64,000 nucleotides of DNA from Pseudomonas salomonii. Lineage in GTDB: Bacteria > Pseudomonadota > Gammaproteobacteria > Pseudomonadales > Pseudomonadaceae. This document shows positions 8,701 through 17,045 of the stretch, piece by piece. The stretch is taken from contig NZ_FNOX01000005.1 of NCBI RefSeq assembly GCF_900107155.1, positions 248,001 through 312,000 of the forward strand. The letters run 5' to 3'. A program made the position numbers and the translations under genes. The notes below the pieces were generated by a model. That model did no database searches, had not been told where the DNA came from, and saw only the letters and a list, made by a program, of their open reading frames with translations. Each line of letters begins with the position of its first letter. Position 1 is the first letter of the stretch.

Positions 8701-10333
8701 GATAGCAGAGGGAGACCTGCCATCTTAGTTGCTGAGGCGTTGAAGCGGTCTCATTCAGATAAGGCTGGCACTGCTCTTCAAAGAGCTCAACATCAAGCCA
8801 GCCACATTCAGCGCTGTCGTACAGCTGATAACCCGACACGCATAGCGCCGCGCCCTGGTCTGGTGTGGTCGCTGGGGCCTCCAGTGCTACCTGCTTGCTG
8901 AGGGCGCTGAGCAGTTGGGCATTACTGATGCGATGCCCGATCGTGACCATACCTTTGACCAACCAAGGGTTGTCGTATTCTTCGAATCGCGTTACGTGCC
9001 ATTCCGGGTTCTCCGGATAATGGTCATAGGTTGTTTCCGTGTAAGGCACGTCAGCGCCTTCACTCGGTGCCTTCATTCCGACCAGCAAGCACCACTCGCA
9101 TTCTGGGTCGTCTGTGGCGAGTGTGTCGACGCTGGTTTGGAAAAGTTGGCGTGTGCCCACCGCCCATTGTTTGTTTTTCTTATATTGATCGGCTGTTTGC
9201 CCGAACGCAGCCTCCACCAAAAAGTGCTGTTGTGTTTCCTGGAGGATTTTTTCCCATGTGTAGACATGAAAGTGAAAGGGGTTGGGGTCTTCTCCGGTCT
9301 CATCGGACCAGTCCCTGGGAACGGACAACACGATGCGCCCAGCGGGCGTAAGCACCCTATGGAACTCTGCCATCAAGGCTTTCGGATCCTGTACGTGCTC
9401 CAAGGTCTCAAAAGACGTGACCAGGTCGATCGAGTTGTCAGGGATATCAAAGAGTGCTTCTGGAAGCCACCCTTCTTTGAAACTCAGGTGGGTCGACTGT
9501 GCGGCGAAGTTTAGCTTGGCGTATTCAATAGCGTATTCGCTGCCGTCAATACCCAACACGCTAGCGGCATCAGAGCACTTGCGTAAAAGGTAGGAGCCGT
9601 AACCCAGCCCACATGCAGCGTCGAGCACGCGATCGCCCGGACGTATATAGCGGCTGGCTAAAACGTAGCGAATGATATGAGCATCAGAGCGACTACCTGG
9701 CTCACGGGTCATATCCATGTGCAAGTCGCGTTCTTCGACCAGCGCAGTCAATGGGTACTTAAGTGCGGCCTCGTTGGGGATTTTCTCCAGCGGGATCGCG
9801 ACCTTGCCTTGTTCCTCTTGAAGCGCCTGGTAGTCGTTTACTCTGTAGTAAGCCGCGTGCTTACGCATCCCAGCTTGAAAAAACTGAGCTTCACAGTCTT
9901 TGCGAAACGCTGAAGCCTGCGAGGGTTCCGGATGGTCCAGATACAAAAACACGTTAGCATTGGAGACGCGAATAATCTCTTCTATAAAACGCGTCTCCAG
10001 AACGCCCGGTTGAGGGAGTTCGGTGACCAAAACAGTGTTGAACTGGTCGTTGGCGAACGGAAACTGATCACCTTCAAGCTGTTGAAAACGACCGTTTAGC
10101 CGGTGTGCACAATAGTCAGTTCGGGCGGGATCCAGTCCCAGGCTGATGACTTGAATACCGCTGGCTAAAAAATACTGAATAAGGGGCAGGTCAGAAAGAC
10201 CTATATGCAAAAGCGGGCCGTTACCGCAACTTCCAAGCAGCTGCTCGGCAACTTTGGACATTTCATCGGACGACATGAAAATGGGTGCGCGGGTTGAGCT
10301 GTATTCAATAAGATCAGCAGAATTCAAAGTCAT
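5768..10333 (-). CDS. Giant methyltransferase / coiled-coil / glycosyltransferase protein, candidate O-chain terminator and length ruler
   Basis: A 1521-residue multidomain protein. Residues about 20-170 form a degenerate methyltransferase-like fold (LLHIGLSDLP, DQFPFANDQF). Residues about 200-380 are a clear SAM-dependent methyltransferase (VLDAACGLGYG near 234, SFETLEHVQDPKAL, GRIVLSVPRD). Residues about 520-660 look like helical TPR-type repeats. Residues 723-1079 are 17 back-to-back 21-residue coiled-coil units. Residues about 1195-1515 are a GT4 glycosyltransferase (NFMTGGSSRLVVDIYEYL, PVWKESFGQVSPFAMNM). In E. coli O9a, WbdD joins a chain-capping methyltransferase to a coiled coil whose length sets O-antigen length. 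The same logic is inferred here, with a glycosyltransferase replacing the kinase. The gene sits 4 bp after wzt and overlaps the next gene. Domain calls are firm; the ruler role is inference. Confidence 0.85.
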   Translation of the reverse strand: MTLNSADLIEYSSTRAPIFMSSDEMSKVAEQLLGSCGNGPLLHIGLSDLPLIQYFLASGIQVISLGLDPARTDYCAHRLNGRFQQLEGDQFPFANDQFNTVLVTELPQPGVLETRFIEEIIRVSNANVFLYLDHPEPSQASAFRKDCEAQFFQAGMRKHAAYYRVNDYQALQEEQGKVAIPLEKIPNEAALKYPLTALVEERDLHMDMTREPGSRSDAHIIRYVLASRYIRPGDRVLDAACGLGYGSYLLRKCSDAASVLGIDGSEYAIEYAKLNFAAQSTHLSFKEGWLPEALFDIPDNSIDLVTSFETLEHVQDPKALMAEFHRVLTPAGRIVLSVPRDWSDETGEDPNPFHFHVYTWEKILQETQQHFLVEAAFGQTADQYKKNKQWAVGTRQLFQTSVDTLATDDPECEWCLLVGMKAPSEGADVPYTETTYDHYPENPEWHVTRFEEYDNPWLVKGMVTIGHRISNAQLLSALSKQVALEAPATTPDQGAALCVSGYQLYDSAECGWLDVELFEEQCQPYLNETASTPQQLRWQVSLCYLLAQLWQKYGESQKAISYYVACTAFDCADYSPTLITKQIHAFLNLGLIESGRSHTQAAIDYWQQGLIAAEAALKLDWKAAYGSLENPSDFGLYELGAIVEYATSCSYALRYVENAEQKTPQWWHQLQRDRISQLRQLDKMRVEIDRLNKLLINKDILIGEVSEMAKREVNAFYSHTVEKDQKLNQSGLELQRLNLLIESKNSLLNEIGQKLNHLDHVIVEKDLRLNEVGQEIASLSSTTSHKESKLHELGVEIHRLNLLLTEKDAYLNELGSEIALFSEQNELKSTQLGELGTEVHRLQLMITEKDSRLNELGNEIASFSEQYELKSTQLGELGTEVHRLQLMITEKDLRLSELGSEIVGFSEQSELKSTQLGELGAEVHRLQLMMTEKDSRLSELGDTLSHLNEQYEQKDNHLSELALELNRLNEVIVEKDLLLNETGREISRLNAHCEDKEHQLSEQALEVEQLNLMLLEKDSLLANTHQEIFEANLQIRQNDSQLDELSTEVNRLNAAINEKDNVINSLKEQLERSAVQLSEEQKNWSHAIEQEKSRFNQLRQTRLLRWRDAIAARPVSLRGIAKIIYLSGSLVMPSALRNRLRVALLPAVQRLRNQRVGTAISTTPETGYLVKQPKKLAAARPVVVHVIANFMTGGSSRLVVDIYEYLGGKYDQRIVTSYAPQPAAYVGIPVEEVRFPDDETPFVNLFKDIQPDFIHMHYWGDCDEPWYAKAVKAAEVMGIPVIQNINTPVAPYYSEAIKRYVYVSDYVRRVFGKEQSDHVTVYPGSDFAMFQSRNSRKPKEDCIGMVYRLEGDKLNSESIMPFILAAQKKPSIKVLIVGGGSLMEPFMKATEEAGVAENFEFTGYVPYDTLPAIYDRMKIFVAPVWKESFGQVSPFAMNMRVPVVGFDIGAIGEIVEDDSLLAPPGNSDALSDIIVSLLEDDTRRLKIAELHRKRAQNNFSIQAMIKGYQNIYSDIMVEKKK
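7097..8167 (-). repeat. Seventeen 63-bp (21-residue) coiled-coil units inside the giant gene
   Basis: Residues 723-1079 divide without a single insertion or deletion into 17 units of 21 residues, that is three heptads each. The pattern is K-D-x-x-L-x-E-L-G-x-E-I-x-x-L followed by six polar or aliphatic residues. Regular spacing over 357 residues predicts one continuous parallel coiled coil. Divergence between the outer units shows that the array is old, whereas the central units are nearly identical. Confidence 0.93.
7475..7852 (-). repeat. Three near-identical 126-bp tandem DNA repeats (42 residues each)
   Basis: Units 6+7, 8+9 and 10+11 of the coiled coil form three tandem copies of a 126-bp sequence. 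Each begins KSTQLGELG(T/A)EVHRLQLM and continues with KDxRL(N/S)ELG. On the plus strand the motif cctagctgggtgctttttaa and its variants recur at 7582, 7708 and 7834, exactly 126 bp apart. The similarity extends to synonymous positions, so duplication is recent compared with the rest of the array. Confidence 0.92.
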
Positions 10334-10337
10334 CTGT

Positions 10338-11657
10338 TCAACCCTTAATCGAAATGGCTTTCATGCGGAGGTCCATTACACCGCCAAAATGGTATTCACG
10401 AGGCTTGGTCGCAATCGAGAAAAAAGCAGCCTCATCGCGCCAGTGAATGATGCGCTGTTCTGCGTAATAAGGTTTACCTTCGTGCGAAATGGCCGCCTGC
10501 ACCTCATAAAGGTTTACACCAAGGCTGCAGACAAATTCGAAATCTACGGTGAATGTTTCGCCTGCGGAGAAACTCTTACCCCAAAAGTACTCGCCCTCGC
10601 AGAGGTTCGCATCAATAGCCATGTCCTGATTCAACGTGCCCCAGGAGTAAATTTTCACGCCTTCTTTGTTGCGCAACCGAATACCGACGTTGAGGTTGCT
10701 AAGGTCTGAGTGACTGACGCACTCTACGCGCAGTACTGCGGTCTCGGTAGGGTAGAAAACTTGTTTCTCCGCGCCGTCCGTGTCGAGTACTTTGACCGAA
10801 ATGACTTCTGCGTCAAAATTGCCGAATGAGAACTTGTCAGGGGCTTTGCCTTTGACGGATGGCGCTGCCTGAGTCTTGTTGGAAACAACTTTCGTCAGGT
10901 GCGCAAGGTAGGCACTTTCTTGGGCGTGCAGATCTCTCCGGTAATCCAGAATGACTTCTGCCGAAGGCCCAGCGCTTTGAATTCTGCCATTGGACAGGAA
11001 AATTGCGCGCTGGGTGAGTGTGCGTACCGACTCCTCATCATGGGATACAAAAAGCAGAGTAGTGCCACTGCTGGTCAGCATTTCGATGCGTTCGTAACAA
11101 CGCTTCTGAAAGAGGGCGTCACCGACAGCGAGCGCCTCATCGACGATCAGGATGTCCGGTTTCAGGTTAGCCTGTACGGAGAACGCCAGCCTAACGAACA
11201 TGCCACTGGAGTACGTTTTTACGGGCTGATCGATAAACGTACCGATATCGGCGAAAGAAAGAATGTCATCCATCAATTCATCGGTTTGTTGGCGGTTCAA
11301 ACCGTGAATAGCACAATTCAGGTAGACGTTTTCACGACCGCTGAAGTCTGGATTGAAGCCAGACCCGAGTTCCAGCAAGGCGGCAATCCTTCCGTTCACA
11401 TTTACTGTGCCAGAGGTGGGGGTTAACGTTCCGCAAATAATTTGTAGCAGCGTTGATTTGCCTGAACCGTTCTTGCCAATGATGCCGACCGATTCGCCGC
11501 GTGCGATTTCAAAGTTAATATCGTTAAGCGCCCAAAATTCTTTGTGCGTCTTCAACGAGGGTAGAAACATTTGCAACAGACGATCTTGAGCTTTTTCATA
11601 CATGTTGAAACGCTTGGACAGACCGCTGACACTGATAGCAACATCGTTAGAGTACAT
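10338..11657 (-). CDS. wzt: Polysaccharide ABC exporter ATP-binding subunit with C-terminal glycan-binding domain
   Basis: ATPase of an O-polysaccharide ABC exporter. Walker A GKNGSGKST, signature YSSGMFVRLAF and Walker B ILIVDEAL are present within the first 230 residues. After a linker, residues about 265-439 form a beta-rich Wzt C-terminal domain ending in EYHFGGVMDLRM. In E. coli O8/O9a this domain binds the modified non-reducing end of the glycan, so its presence suggests export of a capped chain. I place the start at the ATG at 11657 (MYSNDVAISVSGLSKRF), giving 439 residues. The longer frame to 11720 adds only residues that overlap wzm. Overlap with the end of wzm is 11 bp. Confidence 0.92.
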   Translation of the reverse strand: MYSNDVAISVSGLSKRFNMYEKAQDRLLQMFLPSLKTHKEFWALNDINFEIARGESVGIIGKNGSGKSTLLQIICGTLTPTSGTVNVNGRIAALLELGSGFNPDFSGRENVYLNCAIHGLNRQQTDELMDDILSFADIGTFIDQPVKTYSSGMFVRLAFSVQANLKPDILIVDEALAVGDALFQKRCYERIEMLTSSGTTLLFVSHDEESVRTLTQRAIFLSNGRIQSAGPSAEVILDYRRDLHAQESAYLAHLTKVVSNKTQAAPSVKGKAPDKFSFGNFDAEVISVKVLDTDGAEKQVFYPTETAVLRVECVSHSDLSNLNVGIRLRNKEGVKIYSWGTLNQDMAIDANLCEGEYFWGKSFSAGETFTVDFEFVCSLGVNLYEVQAAISHEGKPYYAEQRIIHWRDEAAFFSIATKPREYHFGGVMDLRMKAISIKG

Positions 11658-12480
11658 CTGCGAAACCTGCACGAGTTTTTTGAAAGAAGGCGTAGCCCAA
11701 GGCGCAAGTGATAACTCCAATCCCGAAGCTTATTGCCAAGCTGTGCCAGTCTGGTAGTTGTCCAAATAGCAAGGTCGCTCTTCCGTTTTCAATAATGGCT
11801 GTCAGTGGGTTCAGATACAGCCAGCCTTGATACTGTTCAGGCAGTGCCGATATAGGGTAAAAAACCGGCGATAAAAAGAGTAGCGCCGTCACAGCCATGC
11901 CGGTAATTTGCCCGATGTCTCTGATATAAGTACCGAGTGCAGCCAATAACCATGAAATGCCCATCATCATAAATACCAGTGGTACTATAATTATCGGGAA
12001 GTATAAGGCCGTCAGCGGGACTGTATGATTGAAAAATAGCTGAGTGGCGAGCAGTACGCTTAGGCTAACGGTAAAGTGAAACAAGGCATTCAGTACTGAG
12101 GTCATAGTCAGCACTTCAATAGGGAATACTACTTTTTTGACGTAGTTGACGTTGCTCAGAATCAGCTTGGGTGCCGAGTTGATGCATTCTGCACAGAAGC
12201 CATGGATGATCAGTCCGGCGAATAGCACGAGCGCGAAGTCGACTTTTGACTCAGAACCCAAGCCAGCGCCCCAGCGTGCCTTGAAGACTGTCGAAAATAC
12301 AAATGTATAAATGGTGAGTAGCAGAAGCGGGTTGATAAATGACCACGCCACGCCCATGACGGAGCCACGATAGCGCGAGGAAATTTCTCGTTGGGTCAAT
12401 TGGAATATCAACTGACGATGTCTAAAACCACTTTTCAGCATCTGCCAAGGGGAAAGTGGTTGAGCGGTATGCATTTCCAT
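11647..12480 (-). CDS. wzm: Polysaccharide ABC exporter permease
   Basis: Inner-membrane permease of the ABC-2 type, 277 residues with about six hydrophobic segments. Family landmarks are QLTQREISSRYRGSVMGVAWSFINPLLLLTIYTF cut across residues 30-65 and the C-terminal LNPLTAIIENGRATLLFGQ. It pairs with Wzt to move undecaprenyl-linked polysaccharide to the periplasm. The start codon overlaps the stop of a small upstream reading frame (TAATG). It is the first well-supported gene of the minus-strand operon. Confidence 0.92.
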   Translation of the reverse strand: MEMHTAQPLSPWQMLKSGFRHRQLIFQLTQREISSRYRGSVMGVAWSFINPLLLLTIYTFVFSTVFKARWGAGLGSESKVDFALVLFAGLIIHGFCAECINSAPKLILSNVNYVKKVVFPIEVLTMTSVLNALFHFTVSLSVLLATQLFFNHTVPLTALYFPIIIVPLVFMMMGISWLLAALGTYIRDIGQITGMAVTALLFLSPVFYPISALPEQYQGWLYLNPLTAIIENGRATLLFGQLPDWHSLAISFGIGVITCALGYAFFQKTRAGFADVL

Positions 12481-12614
12481 TAGTTGATTCTAACCTGATG
12501 TAAATTTAGAGCGTATTGCTGAATACGGTCATTGATAGAATAGGATTGACCATCGTCCACTACTACTTGTTCAATAAAAACGGTATCGGGTATTTGAATG
12601 GACGGTGCTTTCAT
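12480..12614 (-). CDS. Possible 44-residue leader protein coupled to wzm
   Basis: A short frame from an ATG at 12614 (MKAPSIQIPDTVFIEQVV ...) whose TAA stop overlaps the wzm ATG as TAATG. The product is acidic, has no signal peptide or membrane segment, and I do not recognise it. A purine-rich GAAGAGAA lies about 11 nt upstream of the ATG. Support is the exact stop/start overlap only. It may be a coupling leader for wzm or a decayed gene end. Confidence 0.35.
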   Translation of the reverse strand: MKAPSIQIPDTVFIEQVVVDDGQSYSINDRIQQYALNLHQVRIN

Positions 12615-13707
12615 AGCAGATGCTTTCTCTTCATCCGGGAAAATTGGGTTTGGGCAGGTATTCAGCAATTAAGAATGAAAAGCGGGTGCAGAGCAGCGTG
12701 CGTCCCATAAACGGACCTTTGTCGAGTGCCAAAGGGAGGGACGATGATTTCTGCAGGCGTCTGATTGGGCCTTTTGACGCTGCCTCTCCAGATCTTGACG
12801 TTATGGTGTTCATCGAGATTTTTTTGCTTTGGCGGACTCATTCAGACGTTGCTCGGTCGTGTCAAAAAGCGGTACCGATGTCGGCTAAAGCTTCAAAGCG
12901 TAGAGTTTAGCTTTATTGGCATTTTGGGACTAGCGATAATTTCTTGTGGCCATTCGTCTGGTCCATGGGCCAGTAAGCAGAAGCGCTCGTGCTGAATTTT
13001 GCAACGCTAAGCATCGCGGCACACGCAAATCTCAGTCGAGATGAGGCTCTGCACCCTCCGATCGATTTCATCCGCAGGCAGTCTTTAGGTCGCTCCTTCC
13101 TTGAATCGACTTGCAGCAGTGATCCGACAAATGGCTGTCCTGGCGAAGGATAAACTGAGGCTGTTGTGTGTCAAAGGCCGGTAATAAAGCTTCCCAGGTC
13201 TCGAGATCAACGGGGCGGTGGAAATTTAATCCGACGAAGGGTGGGCAAGGAGATGCAGGCGAGAGTGTGTGGCCTTGGGGATGAGCGCGCAGGCGTTTTC
13301 GTTGCTCACTTGCTCTACCAAAGCTGGTTGTACGAAGTTATGATACCGGCCCGTCAAAATGCCGGCCTATAGAGTGTAGAAAAGGCTTTGCAAATGATGC
13401 TTTCGAATTCATAGGGCCTCTGTCCTTCAAGCGGCCGATAGTGACTTCGGTGTTCATGCTCGGGTCAGGCTGTTGATAGGCGGTAATAGCCGCGTCAGTT
13501 GTCCGTATGGTAGGTCGTAAAGTCATCAAGCAATGGTAGCCAACTCGGTCAAATCTTTTTATTTAAGACCCGTATTTGTTGCTATCACACTGCCTTTCCT
13601 CGGGGGGCTGTAATGCCCCGCTGGGTTAGTCGCAGCGTGTCTCCTCTATAACGTGTGTTTGTGTCTACTGAATTGTTGTACCCAACTGAATTGAAAAGGA
13701 ACGTAGC
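12615..13707. other. 1.1-kb region without a recognisable gene
   Basis: Between the wzm leader and the plus-strand gene at 13708. GC is below that of the core genes. Short frames on both strands translate to low-complexity or basic sequences without family resemblance, none longer than about 96 residues. A GGGGGCTGTAATGCCCC hairpin near 13600 and a CCGGCC inverted pair near 13350 are visible. The region must hold the promoters of the exporter operon (minus strand) and of 13708 (plus strand), but no convincing -35/-10 pair stood out. Confidence 0.6.
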
Positions 13708-14166
13708 ATGAGCAAATTTTGGATTATTCCTGCGGTAGCGGTTGCTGCAATCGTAGCTGGCATCATTTACACGTCGACCGCTACGCAAAGTCCGGTGGCG
13801 TCCAAAACAACTGTATTCGCCGATGGTACGACCATCTCGGATCTGCGTTTCGACTCAACCGATTCGTTGGATAAGCATAAGCTTGCTGTGATGAAGGTGG
13901 CCCGCGGCAAGGAGAGCGGTCTGTCGTTTGCGGTTCACTTGAATGATGACAAGCAAGCTATCGCGGAAAATGTGGGTGATTTTGAGTTGGCTAAATTTTG
14001 TACGGGTACCGACGTATTGACCTGTTCCATTCCGCTCTCCCTGAGTGGTTTCGAGCACTCCAAATCGCTGGGCATTGTCGCCTACAGTACGCCAGGCGTT
14101 CAATTGGTAGTGAAGGAAGGCCGTTCGGACTGGGATGGTCACCGCGCAATCTTCCCAACGAACTGA
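13708..14166 (+). CDS. Membrane-anchored periplasmic protein sharing a domain with the acyltransferase C-terminus
   Basis: 152 residues: a signal anchor (FWIIPAVAVAAIVAGIIY, residues 4-21) followed by a soluble domain facing the periplasm. The domain matches the C-terminal domain of the acyltransferase at 76-1725 along its length: FADGTTISDL against FANGISLTDI, a central HLND, SLGIVAY against SIGIANF, and KEGRSDWDGHRAIF against AEGPSDWGGKRLVI. It carries two cysteines (FCTGTDVLTC) that could form a disulfide. The ribosome-binding site AAAAGGAA precedes the ATG. Function unknown; a role beside polysaccharide acylation or glycan binding is inferred from the shared domain and location. Confidence 0.75.
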   Translation: MSKFWIIPAVAVAAIVAGIIYTSTATQSPVASKTTVFADGTTISDLRFDSTDSLDKHKLAVMKVARGKESGLSFAVHLNDDKQAIAENVGDFELAKFCTGTDVLTCSIPLSLSGFEHSKSLGIVAYSTPGVQLVVKEGRSDWDGHRAIFPTN

Positions 14167-14278
14167 GATATGGCTTGCTCGGGATACCAAGCCTGAGCAT
14201 TCTACATTAGCTCAAAAGCATCTATTTTGAAGCCTTGGTCCAGTTTCGTTGCTGCTTAGGCCGCGATTAAAGGTGATT

Positions 14279-14298
14279 AGGCGGATACTCATCCGCCT
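14279..14298. other. 8-bp perfect hairpin between 13708 gene and DMT transporter
   Basis: AGGCGGAT and ATCCGCCT flank a 4-nt loop, between two convergent genes. No U-tract follows on either strand, so it is only a possible transcription-end structure. Confidence 0.35.
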
Positions 14299-14422
14299 CT
14301 GAACTGTTCGCGGGTAGCGATTCATTACCGCCACCTTGATTCATTGGGTAGACGTTTCAGATCTAAAGCAAGCGGCAATCGCTGTATTGATTCGCCCGAA
14401 CCTTTACCCGAACCGTTATAGG

Positions 14423-15355
14423 TCAGCTGCGATTAAATGTGTGGAGGCTAGCTTTTTTCTCCCTTGCGTTTTCCAGTTTCCCCACCCGTAACACCAACCA
14501 CAACGCCCCCCCAATCAACACCCCGCCATACAGATGTGCCATCGACAACGGTTCATCGAGCAACAACGCCCCCCACAACACCCCAAACGGCGGAATCATA
14601 AACGTCACCGTCATCGACTTCACCGGCCCAATCGACGACAGCAAGCGGAAGTACAGGATGTAGGCAAACGCTGTACACACCAGCCCCAACCCCAGCAACG
14701 AAGACCATACCTGCCAGCCACCCCAGCTCGCCGGTGGATGGCTGATGGCGCTGTAGGCAAAGAACGGCAGCAAGAACAGGGTAGCGCCGAGCATGCTGCC
14801 CAATGCCGCAAGTCGGCTGTCCAGGCCGCCACGTTGATCGAGCCAGCGCCGCGCAAGAAACCCGGCAAAGCCGTAGCACGTGGTGGCCAGCAGACAGGCC
14901 AGTGCGCCCATCAACAAGTCCCTATCAAAGGCTACCGGCCCGGCACGGGTCAGGATTCCTACGCCGAACAGGCCCAAGCACACACCTGCGATTTTCGAAG
15001 GCGTCAGGCGCTCGCTGAAGAACAACCCGCCGATCAACACGCCCATCAACGGCGTGGTGGCGTTGAAGATCGCCGAGTAACCCGCCGGCAGCACCTGAGC
15101 GGCCACGGAATACATAGTCGCGGGTATCCCGGAGTTGATCACGCCGAGCAGCAGCACGGTCTTGAACTTGCCCTGGAAGTCCCAGTTCACGCGCATCACC
15201 GTGAGGATCACCAGCAAGCCGGCGGCGGCGATCGACACGCGAAAAAACGCAGTCGGTACCGTGCCGATTTCCGGCGCGATAATGCGCATGAACAGGAAAC
15301 TGGCGCCCCAAATGGCAGCCAGCCCCAACAGGTACAGGGTGTCGACAGGTCTCAC
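14423..15355 (-). CDS. DMT-superfamily permease (EamA/RhaT-like)
   Basis: 310 residues with ten hydrophobic segments in two EamA halves (AIWGASFLFMRIIAPEIG at the N-terminus, second half from about residue 150 with FAYILYFRLLSSIGPVKSMTV). Members export amino acids, metabolites or drugs; the substrate here is not predictable. The gene is convergent with 13708 and shares its strand with the chemoreceptor upstream, 64 bp away. A basic C-terminal tail follows the last membrane segment. Confidence 0.88.
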   Translation of the reverse strand: MRPVDTLYLLGLAAIWGASFLFMRIIAPEIGTVPTAFFRVSIAAAGLLVILTVMRVNWDFQGKFKTVLLLGVINSGIPATMYSVAAQVLPAGYSAIFNATTPLMGVLIGGLFFSERLTPSKIAGVCLGLFGVGILTRAGPVAFDRDLLMGALACLLATTCYGFAGFLARRWLDQRGGLDSRLAALGSMLGATLFLLPFFAYSAISHPPASWGGWQVWSSLLGLGLVCTAFAYILYFRLLSSIGPVKSMTVTFMIPPFGVLWGALLLDEPLSMAHLYGGVLIGGALWLVLRVGKLENAREKKASLHTFNRS

Positions 15356-15419
15356 GGAACACTCCTACATCAATAAGGCGGCGAGTGTTGCCCAGTGGCC
15401 TGCGCGACACAATCGCTAA

Positions 15420-17045
15420 TTACAGGACAAACCGCGTCACCATACCGTTGAGGTCCACCGCCAGGCGTGACAGTTCCTGGCTGGCCGCCGAGGTCTGGGT
15501 GGCGCCGGCGGCGGTCTGGGTCGACAGGTCGCGGATGTTCACCAGGCTGCGGTCGACGTCACGGGCTACCAGGGCCTGTTGCTCGGCGGCGCTGGCGATC
15601 ACCAGGTTGCGTTCGCTGATCTGCGAGATGGCCGCAGTGATTTTTTCCAGGGCGCTGCCGGCGCTGTTGGCCCGCTGCAAGGTCTGGCCGGCGTGCTCGG
15701 CGCTGCTGTTGAGCGCTTCGACAGTGCCTTGGGTGCCTTGCTGAATGCCGTTGATCATCTGCTCGATTTCTTCGGTGGAGTCCTGGGTGCGTTGCGCCAG
15801 TGAGCGCACCTCGTCGGCCACCACGGCAAACCCGCGCCCAGCCTCGCCTGCGCGGGCGGCTTCGATGGCGGCATTCAGCGCCAGCAGGTTGGTTTGCCCG
15901 GCGATGCCGCGGATCACTTCCAGCACTTTACTGATGTCCTGGGCCTGCACCGCCAGGCCTTCGGCCTTGTTGGACGCACCGAGTACTTCGTCCACCAGGC
16001 TCTGGATCGCGCTGATGGTTGCGCTGATCTGGTAATGACCGTGCTTGCTGTCTTCGTCGGAGGCCGTGGACGCCTCGGCGCTGGACACTGCATTGGCCGC
16101 GACTTCGTCCACCGCCGCGCTCATCTCGTTGACGGCGGTGGCGGCCTGTTCGATCTCATCGTTCTGCGCTTGCAGGCCACGGGTGCTCTGCTCCATCACC
16201 GAACTCATCTCTTCGGCTGCGGAGGCCAGTTGCTGCGCCGACTCGCTGATGCCATGAATGGTGGTGCGCAACTGATCCTGCATGGTGGCCAGGGCCGTCA
16301 GCAATTGCGCCGGTTCGTCGCTGCCTTTGACCACGATGGGCTGGCTCAAATCGCCACCGGCAATGGTGCGCGCCACGGCCAGCGCCTGGCCCAGCGGGGC
16401 GGTGATGCTGCGGGTCAGCAGCCAGGCGAGCAACAAGGTCGTGATCAGTGCGCACAGGATGATCAGGCCGACCACCCACTGCGCGCGGGTGTACATCTGC
16501 GCCGCCGCGTCCGCGGCGGCTTCCACGCCTTGCTGATTGAAGGTAATCATGTCCTCCAGGCTTTTATTCAAGACCGTGCCCTGTGGGCCGATGCGTGTGT
16601 TGAGCAGGTCGATGGCGTCTTGCTGCTGGTCCTTGTCGACCAGCTCCATCATCTGGCTGACGATGCTGTTGTAGGTGTTCACATCGCTGTTGAGTTGCTT
16701 GAGCATGGCGCGCTCTTCGTCGCTGCTGAGCAGGTCGGTGTGGTGCTCGAGCAGGGTGTTGAGTTCGTTGCGCTGGCGGGCGATCAGGCTTTTGCTGTTG
16801 TCGCGGATCCTTGATTCGTCGGTGGTCACCATGCGCATCGACTCCAGGCGGATGTTGGCGATGCAGGCTGCAGCGTCGTGGATATTCTCGATGCTCGGCA
16901 TCCACGACTCTTCCATCACCAGCGCGCTTTCGCGCAGCTTGGCCATCTGCCCCAGGCCAAACATTCCGACGATCACCAGCATGCTGGCCAACACCCCAAA
17001 ACTCAGGCTGGCGCGCAGACCGATCGGCATATTCCTCAATGACAT
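15420..17045 (-). CDS. Methyl-accepting chemotaxis protein
   Basis: 541-residue transducer. Membrane helix 1 lies at about residues 11-33. A periplasmic four-helix-bundle sensor follows to about 190, then membrane helix 2 ([20 protein letters not shown]), a HAMP domain, and a cytoplasmic coiled coil with the invariant hairpin tip [20 protein letters not shown] near residue 385. It signals through CheW/CheA to the flagellar motor. It lacks a C-terminal CheR-tethering pentapeptide (it ends MVTRFVL). A Shine-Dalgarno TAAGGAG sits upstream of the ATG. Ligand unknown. Confidence 0.93.
   Translation of the reverse strand: MSLRNMPIGLRASLSFGVLASMLVIVGMFGLGQMAKLRESALVMEESWMPSIENIHDAAACIANIRLESMRMVTTDESRIRDNSKSLIARQRNELNTLLEHHTDLLSSDEERAMLKQLNSDVNTYNSIVSQMMELVDKDQQQDAIDLLNTRIGPQGTVLNKSLEDMITFNQQGVEAAADAAAQMYTRAQWVVGLIILCALITTLLLAWLLTRSITAPLGQALAVARTIAGGDLSQPIVVKGSDEPAQLLTALATMQDQLRTTIHGISESAQQLASAAEEMSSVMEQSTRGLQAQNDEIEQAATAVNEMSAAVDEVAANAVSSAEASTASDEDSKHGHYQISATISAIQSLVDEVLGASNKAEGLAVQAQDISKVLEVIRGIAGQTNLLALNAAIEAARAGEAGRGFAVVADEVRSLAQRTQDSTEEIEQMINGIQQGTQGTVEALNSSAEHAGQTLQRANSAGSALEKITAAISQISERNLVIASAAEQQALVARDVDRSLVNIRDLSTQTAAGATQTSAASQELSRLAVDLNGMVTRFVL

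Noticed and set aside
10338..11720. Longer Wzt start at 11720
   Set aside because: The extra 21 residues would lie inside the end of wzm and precede the conserved N-terminus; the ATG at 11657 fits the family.
13474..13486. GGCGGTAATAG, considered as an ops/JUMPstart element of O-antigen loci
   Set aside because: It is on the plus strand while the exporter operon is on the minus strand, and it diverges from GGCGGTAGCGT after seven bases.
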